This document shows positions 47,320 through 55,647 of a stretch of DNA of 64,000 bases, piece by piece. The position numbers and the translations under genes are program-made. Position 1 is the first letter of the stretch. Every line of letters begins with the position of its first letter. This DNA comes from Pseudomonas laurylsulfativorans (GTDB lineage: Bacteria > Pseudomonadota > Gammaproteobacteria > Pseudomonadales > Pseudomonadaceae), in the NCBI RefSeq assembly GCF_002906155.1, contig NZ_MUJK01000001.1:434001-498000 (forward strand), given 5' to 3'. Under the pieces are notes generated by a model. The model saw nothing but the letters and a program-made list of their open reading frames with translations. It ran no database searches and was not told where the DNA came from.

Positions 47320-48357
47320 ATGGTGCGTCTTTGTGCAACTTTACTGATTTGTCTGCTCAGCAGCCTGAATACAGTGCACGCTGCGCCTGCGCCGCATCCT
47401 CACTGGAGCGTCGGCTTCCATGAGATGACCTTTCTCGACCCGCTTGACCTGCAGCCGATGCGCGCCATCGCCTTCTATCCTTCCAGTGATTGGGAGCACA
47501 CCAGCAAACTCGAGGGTTACACCGTCGAAGCCGGGGAGGACACCAAAGTCGCCATTGGCCGGTTCCCGATGCTGATGCTGTCCCACGGTAACACCGGCAC
47601 TCCACTGGCCTTGCACGACCTCGCCACCTCGCTGGCACGTAAAGGCTTCGTCGTGGTGGCGGTGATCCACCCCGGTGACAACTCCAGGGACCACAGCCGC
47701 CTCGGTACTTTGAGTAACCTGTATGGCCGGCCGATCCAGATTTCCGAAGCCATTACCGCGACCTTGGGCGACCGTATGCTGTCGCCGTTCGTCAATGCCA
47801 ATCAGGTGGGGGTCATTGGCTATTCGGCCGGTGGCGAGACCGCATTGATTCTGTCCGGCGCGACACCGGATCTGGATCGCCTGCGCCGCTATTGCCAGGA
47901 GCGTCCGGATGACCGCGATGCCTGCAACACCCAGGGCGAACTGATTGTCGACCGCGACGACCTGCAACCGGTGGCTGATCCTCGCGTCCATGCCTTGATG
48001 CTGATGGCGCCGCTGAGCCTGAAGTTCGGCCGCCACACCCTGGCCGATGTGCATGTGCCGGTGCTGCTTTACAGCGGCGATGGCGACAAACTGGTGGCGG
48101 TCGACAAGAACGCCGCAGCCCTGGCGCGCAAACTGCCGACGGCGCCGGACTTCAAGTTACTGGCTGGGGCAGGGCACTTCGTGTTCATGGCGCCGTGCAA
48201 TGACGAGCAGATTGCGATCATGCCCGCGCTGTGCACCGATGCCGATGGCGTCGATCGGCAAGACATTCACCGTAATTTGATCTCTGAAGCCGGAAGCTTC
48301 TTCTCGCGTACGCTGGGCAGGGCGACCCGGGCCGGGATGCAAACTGCCGATCAGTAA
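47320..48357 (+). CDS. Secreted alpha/beta hydrolase (dienelactone hydrolase / PAF-acetylhydrolase-like)
   Basis: A 345-residue protein with signal peptide (MVRLCATLLICLLSSLNTVHA). The hydrolase core shows LMLSHGNTG (oxyanion region), the nucleophile serine in IGYSAGGE, an acidic residue in YSGDGDKL and the catalytic histidine in AGAGHFVF. ATG 47320 after AAGGTGGGG is chosen because it places the signal peptide at the N-terminus; the frame is open from 47236. Four cysteines in the CQERPDDRDACNT and CNDEQ/LCTD regions may form disulfides. The substrate is unknown; periplasmic or secreted lipase/esterase function is likely. Confidence 0.8.
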   Translation: MVRLCATLLICLLSSLNTVHAAPAPHPHWSVGFHEMTFLDPLDLQPMRAIAFYPSSDWEHTSKLEGYTVEAGEDTKVAIGRFPMLMLSHGNTGTPLALHDLATSLARKGFVVVAVIHPGDNSRDHSRLGTLSNLYGRPIQISEAITATLGDRMLSPFVNANQVGVIGYSAGGETALILSGATPDLDRLRRYCQERPDDRDACNTQGELIVDRDDLQPVADPRVHALMLMAPLSLKFGRHTLADVHVPVLLYSGDGDKLVAVDKNAAALARKLPTAPDFKLLAGAGHFVFMAPCNDEQIAIMPALCTDADGVDRQDIHRNLISEAGSFFSRTLGRATRAGMQTADQ

Positions 48358-48369
48358 TTTGCACACGAC

Positions 48370-48396
48370 CCTTCGCGAGCAAGCCCGCTTCCCACA
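48370..48396. repeat. Single REP unit
   Basis: CTTCGCGAGCAAGCCCGC followed by TTCCCACA is one REP arm without an inverted partner. It abuts the stop codon of the minus-strand MFS gene. Confidence 0.65.
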
Positions 48397-49584
48397 TCAG
48401 GTCATCGCCCGGCGCTTGAGCAGCAGGGTCAGCCCCAGCCCCGACACCGACAACAACGCCGCACTGAAGAAAATCCACCCGTAACCCAGGTTCAACGCCA
48501 CTGCGCCCATCAACGGGCCGGCGATTGCCAGCGCCAGGTCAAAAAACACTGCATAAGCACTCAAACCAGCGCCCCGGCTGGAATTCGGCACCTGCTTAAT
48601 GGCTTCCACACCCAGCGCCGGATAAACCAGGGACAGACCGAACCCGGTCAGACCGGCGCCAATGAGCGCATACCCGGTCGAGGGGGCCAGCCACAGCAGC
48701 ACCAGGCCAACCGTCTCGATGCACATGCAGGCAATGGCCGAGGTGAACCCGCCGAAACGGCCGATGGCGGAAATGAACAGCAACCGCGACAGAATGAAAC
48801 ACACGCCAAACACGGTCAGGCAGTAGGCCGCGCCGGTCCAGCCACGATTGACGTAATACAGGGTGATAAAGGTCGTCAGCGTGCCGTAGCCAATGGACGC
48901 CAGGCTCAAGCTCGCGCCAAACGGCGCAATGCGCCCGAATACTGCCCAGAACGGCAGGCGCTCACCGCGCACCACGGGTACCGAGGGCTTCTTGCGAATC
49001 AGCAACAGTGCGGCCATGGCCAATAGCATCAGGGCGACGCCCAGGCTGGTGAAGCCGAGTTGTTGCACCATGACCACGCCCAGTGGCGCACCAATGGCAA
49101 TCGCACCATAGGACGCGATGCCGTTCCAGGAAATCGACCGCGCGGTGTGCTCGGCACCGACCTGGCCCATGCACCAACTGATGGTGCCGACGCCGATCAA
49201 CCCTTGGGCGATCCCCAGTAGCAAGCGCCCGGCGATCAAAATCAGCAAGCTGAGTAAGGGCAAGTCTTGCAACAGGGTCGACAGCAAGGTCAGCGCGCCA
49301 CTGAGCACAATCCCCGACAGGCCATAGATGATTGCGCGCTTGGTGCCGACGCTGTCCGACATCCGTCCGGCCATGGGCCGGCTGAGCAGGGTGGCGAGGT
49401 ATTGCGAGCCGATGGTCAGCCCGGCCACGACGGCGCTGAACCCAAGTTGTTCGTGGACATAACCCGGCAATACCGCAATCGGCAGACCGATGCAGAGGAA
49501 GGCAATGAAGGTGTAGAAGACGATCGAGACGATCTGCAGGGTGATCGCCATTGAGCTTTGCGGGGCAACTTGCGGCGCAGACAT
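48397..49584 (-). CDS. MFS transporter (YhhS/YfcJ-like)
   Basis: A 395-residue protein with twelve predicted membrane segments. The MFS motif A-like loop SRPMAGRMSDSVGTKRA lies between segments 2 and 3. Similarity in layout and sequence is greatest with the YhhS/YfcJ efflux group. Substrate unknown. ATG at 49584. No regulator is adjacent. Confidence 0.82.
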   Translation of the reverse strand: MSAPQVAPQSSMAITLQIVSIVFYTFIAFLCIGLPIAVLPGYVHEQLGFSAVVAGLTIGSQYLATLLSRPMAGRMSDSVGTKRAIIYGLSGIVLSGALTLLSTLLQDLPLLSLLILIAGRLLLGIAQGLIGVGTISWCMGQVGAEHTARSISWNGIASYGAIAIGAPLGVVMVQQLGFTSLGVALMLLAMAALLLIRKKPSVPVVRGERLPFWAVFGRIAPFGASLSLASIGYGTLTTFITLYYVNRGWTGAAYCLTVFGVCFILSRLLFISAIGRFGGFTSAIACMCIETVGLVLLWLAPSTGYALIGAGLTGFGLSLVYPALGVEAIKQVPNSSRGAGLSAYAVFFDLALAIAGPLMGAVALNLGYGWIFFSAALLSVSGLGLTLLLKRRAMT

Positions 49585-49675
49585 GAGGGCTCGTTCGCGG
49601 GCGGCGGTGGGAGAACTGCATCATGGCGCGGCGTTGCGATAAAAGAAAGCAGGCTAACTAATTTTTGCAGTCATT

Positions 49676-49862
49676 GAGGGCCTCTTCGCGAGCAAGCCCG
49701 CTCCCACACTTGGAGCGCATTCCAAATGTAGCAGCGGGCTTGCCAGCGAAGAGGCCGGCACATCCAACACAAATGTTGCCTGCATGATCGCCTTCGCTGG
49801 CAAGCCAGCTCCTACAGGGAAATGCATCCAAAATGAGGGAGCGGGCTTGCTCGCGAAGGAGT
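49676..49862. repeat. Cluster of four REP units
   Basis: Four arms in alternating orientation: TTCGCGAGCAAGCCCGCTCC (49686-), GCAGCGGGCTTGCCAGCGAA (49731-), TTCGCTGGCAAGCCAGCTCC (49793-) and GAGCGGGCTTGCTCGCGAAG (49841-). They form two adjacent inverted pairs in the gap between the MFS gene and the YbiT gene; the left 90 bp of this gap holds the MFS promoter region. Confidence 0.85.
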
Positions 49863-49895
49863 CTGCACCAGACAGACTCCTGGCCATGAAACGCA

Positions 49896-49925
49896 AAAAG
49901 CCCCGTCACTAAGGACAGGGCTTTT
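49896..49925 (-). terminator. Terminator of the ybiT gene
   Basis: AAAAGCCC (49896-49903) pairs with GGGCTTTT (49918-49925), extended by GTC/GAC inside. The T-run follows on the minus strand. It lies about 37 bp after the stop codon. Confidence 0.7.
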
Positions 49926-49961
49926 CACTTGAAGCTTGCAGCTAAAGGCTTGTAGCTGCCT

Positions 49962-51548
49962 TTAGAACACCACACCCTGGCTGCGCAGGTAGTCGTCGTA
50001 GGTGCCGCTGAAGTCGGTCACGCCGTTAGGGCTCAACTCGATGATGCGAGTGGCCAGGGACGATACGAACTCACGGTCGTGGCTGACGAAGATCAGCGTG
50101 CCCGGGTAGTTTTCCAGTGCCAGGTTCAGCGCTTCGATGGATTCCATGTCCAGGTGGTTGGTCGGTTCGTCCATCACCAGTACGTTCGGCTTTTGCAGGA
50201 TCAGCTTGCCGAACAGCATGCGGCCTTGCTCACCACCGGAGATGACCTTGACCGACTTGAGAATCTCGTCGTTGGAGAACAGCATGCGGCCCAAAGTGCC
50301 GCGAATGACCTGCTCGCCCTGAGTCCACTGGCCCATCCAGTCGAACAGGCTGACGTCGTCTTCGAAGTCATGGGCGTGGTCCTGGGCGTAGTAGCCCAGC
50401 TCCGCGCTTTCGGTCCATTTCACGGAACCGGCGTCCGGGGTCAGCTCACCCATCAAGGTGCGCAGCAGGGTGGTTTTGCCGATACCGTTCGGGCCGATAA
50501 TCGCCACGCGCTCGCCGGCTTCGACGGTGAAGCTGAAGTTCTTGAACAGGGTCTTGCCGTCGAAGCCCTTGGACATCTGCTCGATGGTCACGGCCTGGCG
50601 GTGCAGTTTCTTGGTCTGTTCGAAGCGGATGAACGGGCTCACGCGGCTCGATGGCTTGACTTCGGCCAGCTGGATCTTGTCGATCTGCTTGGCGCGGGAA
50701 GTGGCCTGCTTGGCTTTCGAGGCGTTGGCCGAGAAGCGGCTGACGAACGTTTGCAGTTCCGAGATCTGGGCTTTCTTCTTGGCGTTGTCCGACAGCAATT
50801 GCTCACGGGACTGAGTCGCCGCGGTCATGTACTCGTCGTAGTTGCCCGGGAACAGACGCAGTTCGCCGTAGTCCAGGTCAGCCATGTGAGTGCAGACGCT
50901 GTTGAGGAAGTGACGGTCGTGGGAAATGATGATCATGGTGCTGTTACGCGCCTTGAGGATCGTTTCCAGCCAGCGGATGGTGTTGATGTCCAGGTGGTTG
51001 GTCGGTTCGTCGAGCAACAGCACTTCCGGATCGGAGAACAGCGCCTGAGCCAGCAACACCCGCAGTTTCCAGCCAGGAGCCACTTCAGACATCGGACCAA
51101 AATGCTGCTCCAGGGGAATGCCCAGGCCCAGCAGCAGCTCACCGGCGCGGGACTCGGCGGTGTAACCGTCCATTTCGGCGAATTCGGTTTCCAGCTCGGC
51201 CACGGCCATGCCGTCTTCTTCGCTCATTTCCGGCAGCGAGTAGATGCGGTCGCGCTCGGCCTTGACCTTCCACAGTTCTTCGTGACCCATGATCACGGTG
51301 TCGATCACGGTGAACTCTTCGTAGGCGAACTGGTCCTGGCGCAATTTACCCAGACGCACGTTCGGCTCCAGCATGACCTGACCGCCGGACGGCTCGAGGT
51401 CGTTGCCGAGAATCTTCATGAAGGTCGACTTGCCGCAACCGTTGGCGCCGATCAGGCCGTAACGGTTGCCACCGTTGAACTTGACCGAAACGTTTTCGAA
51501 GAGCGGCTTGGCGCCGAACTGCATCGTGATGTTAGCTGTAGAAATCAA
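49962..51548 (-). CDS. ybiT: ABC-F family ATPase YbiT
   Basis: A 528-residue soluble protein with two ABC ATPase domains joined by a charged helical linker ([19 protein letters not shown]). Walker A motifs are GANGCGKS (near 36) and GPNGIGKT (near 353); both Walker B regions read [11 protein letters not shown] / [10 protein letters not shown]. The first signature is [10 protein letters not shown] instead of LSGGQ, which is typical of YbiT, and the second is [12 protein letters not shown] proteins act on the ribosome. The start is TTG at 51548 with AGGAA 8 bases upstream, matching the E. coli N-terminus. Confidence 0.92.
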   Translation of the reverse strand: MISTANITMQFGAKPLFENVSVKFNGGNRYGLIGANGCGKSTFMKILGNDLEPSGGQVMLEPNVRLGKLRQDQFAYEEFTVIDTVIMGHEELWKVKAERDRIYSLPEMSEEDGMAVAELETEFAEMDGYTAESRAGELLLGLGIPLEQHFGPMSEVAPGWKLRVLLAQALFSDPEVLLLDEPTNHLDINTIRWLETILKARNSTMIIISHDRHFLNSVCTHMADLDYGELRLFPGNYDEYMTAATQSREQLLSDNAKKKAQISELQTFVSRFSANASKAKQATSRAKQIDKIQLAEVKPSSRVSPFIRFEQTKKLHRQAVTIEQMSKGFDGKTLFKNFSFTVEAGERVAIIGPNGIGKTTLLRTLMGELTPDAGSVKWTESAELGYYAQDHAHDFEDDVSLFDWMGQWTQGEQVIRGTLGRMLFSNDEILKSVKVISGGEQGRMLFGKLILQKPNVLVMDEPTNHLDMESIEALNLALENYPGTLIFVSHDREFVSSLATRIIELSPNGVTDFSGTYDDYLRSQGVVF

Positions 51549-52020
51549 AGGTTTTTCCTGCGAAGCATTCAGAGTAGCTAGGGTTGCGGCAGTACCGGTT
51601 CAGTACCCGTTTCCACTGTCAGGACCCCGGGACATTCATCCCGATCAGCAGTGGAAGATCCATCTGGCATTAAGTGGACAGCAGCATGTGGCGCGCTTGG
51701 CCCGAGTCAATGTGCGCTGAAAGGGGATTTTCCCGCTCTCAACCTGGGGGCGCGTAAAGTTTGGCGGCGATTGTACTGGTCTGGCTCTTTAAACGATAGG
51801 GCGTTGAGGCCACGGCAACGTTCGGGCGGCTTTTGTGGACACATTTTCACAGTTGTAGGTTAACTATTGGTTACAAACTGTGGCTAAAATGCCATCCATC
51901 CGCCGGATGCCGTCCATCGGCAAGGCTCGCTGGCACTACGGGGCCGCTGTTTCGAAAATCAGCCGCTGCACAAGACCCGGGAGGGCGCAGTTTGTTTACT
52001 TCTGACGTGTGACGATTTCC
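51549..52020. promoter_or_regulatory. 472-bp divergent region between ybiT and lpxO-like genes
   Basis: The left part holds the ybiT promoter and shows no gene. At 51858-51874 there is a tandem direct repeat, GGTTAA-N5-GGTTAC, with the 11-bp spacing of PhoP-type sites. It is nested in a larger inverted repeat, ACAGTTGTA (51850-) and TACAAACTGT (to 51881). A 38-codon open frame (51889-52005) lies between this site and the hydroxylase gene. Confidence 0.45.
51889..52005 (+). CDS. Possible 38-residue upstream ORF of the lpxO-like gene
   Basis: ATG 51889 to TGA 52003-52005, ending 15 bp before the hydroxylase start. The peptide is basic (several Arg and Lys, two MPSI segments) with two or three prolines. 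The ribosome site is weak (GTGGCT). It could be a leader peptide that couples translation to the hydroxylase, or a chance frame; no homologue is known to me. Confidence 0.2.
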   Translation: MPSIRRMPSIGKARWHYGAAVSKISRCTRPGRAQFVYF

Positions 52021-52920
52021 GTGAAACTGATCATTGCCGTTATCTACGTTGCCTCTATTGCGTATGTCCATCTGCGTGGCCAAGTGCGCCATAAGTTGGG
52101 TCGCCAGTTGAGTGATCACTCGACGTTTCTGGCGCCGATCAACTGCTTTCTTTATCTGTTTTCGAAAATCCCCAACAAACCGTATCTCGACCCGGCCGAC
52201 TTCCCCGACCTGCGTCCATTGCAAGTGCATTGGCAAGAAATTCGTGCCGAAGGCCAGAATTTGCTTAGGGCCGGGGAGATCAAGCGCTCGAACCAATTCG
52301 ATGACGTCGGTTTCAACTCGTTTTTCAAGACCGGCTGGAAGCGCTTTTATCTCAAGTGGTACGGCGACAGCCACCCGTCGGCCATGAAGCTCTGCCCGCG
52401 TACCACCGAATTGGTGCAGGGCATTGGCTCGATCAAGGCGGCGATGTTCGCCGAACTGCCTCCTGGCTCCAGACTCGTGCGTCACCGCGACCCGTACGCC
52501 GGTTCGTACCGTTATCACCTGGGCCTGGAAACACCCAACGATTCCGGCTGCTACATCAATGTCGATGGCCAGGACTACCATTGGCGCGATGGCGAAGCGG
52601 TGATGTTCGATGAGACCTACATTCATTACGCAGAAAACACCACGCCGCACAATCGCATCATCCTGTTCTGCGACGTCGAGCGGCCGATGAAGTATCGGTG
52701 GGCGGCGGCCTTCAATCGGTGGTTCAGCCGCAATGTCATGTCGGCGGCAGGTGCTCCGAACGAGGCAGGTGACAGGACCGGCGGGCTCAATCGACTATTC
52801 GGCAAGGTCTACAAGGTTCGCCTGCGCGGCAAGGAGCTGAAAAAACGCAACCGCAAGCTTTACTACCTCCAAAAGTGGTCGATCTTTGCCGGGGTGTTGG
52901 CGGTGTTCATTCTGATCTGA
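52021..52920 (+). CDS. lpxO: Lipid A 2-hydroxylase LpxO-like (aspartyl/asparaginyl beta-hydroxylase family)
   Basis: A 299-residue Fe(II)/2-oxoglutarate-dependent dioxygenase with an N-terminal membrane anchor (KLIIAVIYVASIAYVHL) and a C-terminal hydrophobic end. The iron ligands are seen in RHRDPYAGSYRYHLGLETP (His-x-Asp) and FDETYIHYAEN (distal His). LpxO hydroxylates the secondary acyl chain of lipid A at C2. GTG 52021 is chosen because the family starts with MKLI; GTG 52009 is possible. A PhoP-like direct repeat upstream agrees with known LpxO control in enterobacteria (inference). Confidence 0.85.
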   Translation: MKLIIAVIYVASIAYVHLRGQVRHKLGRQLSDHSTFLAPINCFLYLFSKIPNKPYLDPADFPDLRPLQVHWQEIRAEGQNLLRAGEIKRSNQFDDVGFNSFFKTGWKRFYLKWYGDSHPSAMKLCPRTTELVQGIGSIKAAMFAELPPGSRLVRHRDPYAGSYRYHLGLETPNDSGCYINVDGQDYHWRDGEAVMFDETYIHYAENTTPHNRIILFCDVERPMKYRWAAAFNRWFSRNVMSAAGAPNEAGDRTGGLNRLFGKVYKVRLRGKELKKRNRKLYYLQKWSIFAGVLAVFILI

Positions 52921-52974
52921 ATTTTACGTGTGGACGTAGTAAGCCTTCGCGAGCAAGTCGGAACATCCAGCAAA

Positions 52975-53835
52975 TCACTTGCTGGCTTTCTTCCTCACAG
53001 CGGGTTTGCTGCTCGCCTTTGGCTTGACCGCCGCTTTACCAGCACCTTTGTTCCCAAGGCTGCGCTTGAGCAACTCGGTCAGGTCAATGACATCCGCCGT
53101 TTTCCGCGTTTCCTCGCCAGTGGCGGTTTCGACGTCTTCGATCTTGCCTTCATGGGCCTTCTTGTCGACCAACGCCATGATCTTGTCTTCGAAACCATCC
53201 CGATAGTCTTGCGGCGTCCATTCGGCACTCATGTCCTGCACCAGGCGTTTGGCCATGTCCCGTTCGCCCTTGGCCAGTTCCGGCTTGATGACTTCGCTGT
53301 CCAGCGCCAATTCATCGAGACTTCGTACCTCGGCCGGCCAGCGCAGCATCACCAGCACCAGGGCCGATTCCAGTGGCATCAGTGCGGCCAGATGCTGGCG
53401 GGTATGCAGGACCACATGGGCGAGGGCGACCTTGCCGGTTTGGCTCAGGGTTTCGCGCAGCAGTGCATAGACCTTGCCGCCGCGTTTGTCGGGTGCCAGG
53501 TAGTAAGGCGTGTCGATGTTCTGCAGGGGAATCTGCTTGCCGTCGACAAATGAAAAAATGTCGATGGTCTGGGTCGATAGGGGGTGAGCGGAGCGTATCT
53601 CTTCTTCACTGAGCACCACATACCGACCCTTTTCGTATTGCACGCCTTTCACGATGTGCTCCTTGGTGACTTCCTTGCCCGTGACCTTGTTGACACGCTT
53701 GTAACCCACCGGGTCCATGCTGCGGCTGTCCAGCCAGTCGAAATCGACACCTTGGGAGGACGTTGCCGAGACCAGCGCCACGGGGATGTGCACCAGTCCG
53801 AAGCTGATTGCGCCTTTCCAGATTGCCCGTGCCAT
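52975..53835 (-). CDS. ku: Ku protein (non-homologous end joining)
   Basis: A 286-residue bacterial Ku homologue. The start MARAIWKGAISFGLVHIPVAL and the middle stretches KVTGKEVTKEHIVKGVQYE and GKVYALLRETL are family hallmarks, and the C-terminus is a Lys/Ala-rich tail (KPKASSKPAVRKKASK) known to bind DNA. Ku binds double-strand ends and recruits LigD. No ligD gene is adjacent in this window, unlike many genomes. ATG 53835. Divergent from a small secreted protein gene. Confidence 0.93.
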   Translation of the reverse strand: MARAIWKGAISFGLVHIPVALVSATSSQGVDFDWLDSRSMDPVGYKRVNKVTGKEVTKEHIVKGVQYEKGRYVVLSEEEIRSAHPLSTQTIDIFSFVDGKQIPLQNIDTPYYLAPDKRGGKVYALLRETLSQTGKVALAHVVLHTRQHLAALMPLESALVLVMLRWPAEVRSLDELALDSEVIKPELAKGERDMAKRLVQDMSAEWTPQDYRDGFEDKIMALVDKKAHEGKIEDVETATGEETRKTADVIDLTELLKRSLGNKGAGKAAVKPKASSKPAVRKKASK

Positions 53836-54027
53836 GGTCGTCTACTCGCGAGTGATGTTCAGGTGACCTGCGGCCTTGGGCAAAAGTTTCCGTGGTTTGC
53901 GTGGCTGTTCCATTACCCGGATCAACGTCGTGTTACATCTTGCCGGGGAGGTATTTGTTAACAAATGCGAACCCCGGGCGTAGCGTGGTATCGAAGTCCA
54001 TATCCATGTGATGGAGAGAGGCACCCC

Positions 54028-54375
54028 ATGAACCGATACGTGTTTGGCGCCATTGCGCTGGCCTTGAGTGCCGTACTGGGCCCACTGGTGCAGGCCGACA
54101 CCTCTGCTTCGTGGCAATTGGCCCAGAACCTGCCGGGCAGCACCAACAACAATCCTTACAGCAGCCCGATCAACCGGGCCAACCCCAACAGCATGCAAGG
54201 CACCCGACCCAGCGCCCCGGCAATACGCGGACCCAATACCGTACCGGTCCCGCGTCCGCCGACGCTGGACAACGGAGGCATCGGCAATCGCTATCCCGAC
54301 CGAGGTGCTCCCGCCAGCCCACCGAAATTCATCCCAAATCCTGCCCCAAGAGACGCTGGCACCGGCAACCGTTGA
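54028..54375 (+). CDS. Small Pro/Asn-rich secreted protein
   Basis: A 115-residue protein with signal peptide (MNRYVFGAIALALSAVLGPLVQA). The mature part is rich in Pro, Asn, Arg and Gly (NPYSSPINRANPNSMQGTRP, then PPTLDNGGIGNRYPDRG), and is probably disordered. ATG 54028 is preceded by GGAGAGAGG. No family recognised. The sugar dehydrogenase gene follows after 67 bp and may be co-transcribed. Confidence 0.65.
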   Translation: MNRYVFGAIALALSAVLGPLVQADTSASWQLAQNLPGSTNNNPYSSPINRANPNSMQGTRPSAPAIRGPNTVPVPRPPTLDNGGIGNRYPDRGAPASPPKFIPNPAPRDAGTGNR

Positions 54376-54442
54376 GTGGCAGGCAACTCATCTGGCCGCT
54401 ATTTTTCCCCAGACCTCATGTTCATCGGAAAAGGAATCCTGC

Positions 54443-55594
54443 ATGTTGCGTAAAAATCTATTGGCCAGCCTCTGTGCCAGCGTATTGATCACCGCCACTG
54501 TCCCTGTGCTTGCTGCGTCCACCCAGACGATGAAAAGCGAAGAGGGCACCCTTGAGGTCACCCCCATCGTGACGGGGCTGGAGCACCCATGGGCCCTGGC
54601 ATTCTTGCCGGATCGAAAAGGCATGCTGGTGACCGAACGGCCCGGCAACCTGCGTCTGGTGACTGCCGACGGCAAACTGTCGGCACCGCTCAATGGCGTG
54701 CCGACGGTCTGGGCCAAGGGGCAGGGCGGATTGCTCGACGTGGCATTGTCACCGGATTTCAGGCAGGACCGGATGGTCTACCTGTCCTATGCCGAAGGTG
54801 GCGGTGAGGGTAACAAGGCCGGTACTGCGGTGGGTCGCGGGCGGCTCTCTGACGATATGACGGCACTCAAGGATTTCCAGGTGATCCTGCGTCAGGAACC
54901 CAAGCTCTCGGTCGGCAACCATTTCGGCTCGCGTCTGGTGTTCGACCGTGACGGCTACCTGTTCGTGACCCTGGGGGAAAACAACGATCGCCCGACCGCC
55001 CAGGATCTCGACAAGCTGCAAGGCAAAGTGGTGCGAATCTATCCGGACGGCACGGTGCCCAAGGACAACCCCTTTGTCGGCCAGGCCAACGTCCGTCCGC
55101 AGATCTGGTCCTACGGGCAGCGTAACCCGCAAGGTGCGGCGCTCAATCCGTGGAACGGTACGCTGTGGGAAAACGAACACGGCCCCCAGGGCGGCGATGA
55201 AATCAACATTATTGAGCGCGGCAAGAATTATGGCTGGCCGCTGGCGACCCATGGCATCAACTACTCCGGTCAACCGATTCCCGAAGCCAAGGGTGATACC
55301 GCCGAAGGCACCGTTGCCCCGAATCATGTCTGGGAAAAGTCCCCGGGACTGAGTGGCATGGCGTTCTACGATGCCGATCGATTCAAGGCCTGGCAGCGCA
55401 ACGTGTTCATCGGCGCGTTGGTCAGCCAGGAACTCATCCGCCTGGAATTCGAGGGCGACAAGGTGATACACGAGGAGCGTCTGCTCGGGGAGTTGAAAAA
55501 GCGTATTCGCGATGTGCGACAGGGGCCGGATGGCTACTTGTATGTATTGACCGACGAGGAGAACGGCGGGTTGTACAAAGTCGGCCTGAAGTAA
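54443..55594 (+). CDS. PQQ-dependent aldose sugar dehydrogenase (YliI/Asd-like)
   Basis: A 383-residue periplasmic beta-propeller enzyme of the soluble glucose dehydrogenase fold, with signal peptide (MLRKNLLASLCASVLITATVPVLA). GLEHPWALAFLPD, NHFGSRLVFDRDGYLFVTLGE in part, QIWSYGQRNPQG and NEHGPQGGDE are the conserved cofactor and calcium-binding blocks. It oxidises free aldoses with PQQ. ATG 54443 follows AAGGAA. A REP-like hairpin lies just downstream. Confidence 0.88.
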   Translation: MLRKNLLASLCASVLITATVPVLAASTQTMKSEEGTLEVTPIVTGLEHPWALAFLPDRKGMLVTERPGNLRLVTADGKLSAPLNGVPTVWAKGQGGLLDVALSPDFRQDRMVYLSYAEGGGEGNKAGTAVGRGRLSDDMTALKDFQVILRQEPKLSVGNHFGSRLVFDRDGYLFVTLGENNDRPTAQDLDKLQGKVVRIYPDGTVPKDNPFVGQANVRPQIWSYGQRNPQGAALNPWNGTLWENEHGPQGGDEINIIERGKNYGWPLATHGINYSGQPIPEAKGDTAEGTVAPNHVWEKSPGLSGMAFYDADRFKAWQRNVFIGALVSQELIRLEFEGDKVIHEERLLGELKKRIRDVRQGPDGYLYVLTDEENGGLYKVGLK

Positions 55595-55603
55595 CCGATG
55601 CTT

Positions 55604-55635
55604 TTGTGGCGAGGGGGGCTGGCCCCCTGGCCACA
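55604..55635. repeat. REP-like hairpin of a second type
   Basis: TTGTGGCGAGGGGG and CCCCCTGGCCACAA pair around GCTGG. It resembles the TGTGGCGAGGGAGC class of P. fluorescens repeats, unlike the other REPs here. Located between convergent genes. Confidence 0.6.
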
Positions 55636-55647
55636 ATGTTCGGACGG

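Noticed and set aside
49676..49862. CRISPR-like array
   Set aside because: Repeats alternate in orientation, spacers are irregular and no cas genes are near; these are REP elements.
49962..51548. Missing LSGGQ signature in the first ABC domain as a possible defect
   Set aside because: [10 protein letters not shown] at this place is normal for the YbiT branch of ABC-F proteins.
50079..51581. 500-codon plus-strand frame over ybiT
   Set aside because: Antisense to an unmistakable ABC-F protein; composition is typical of GC-rich shadows.
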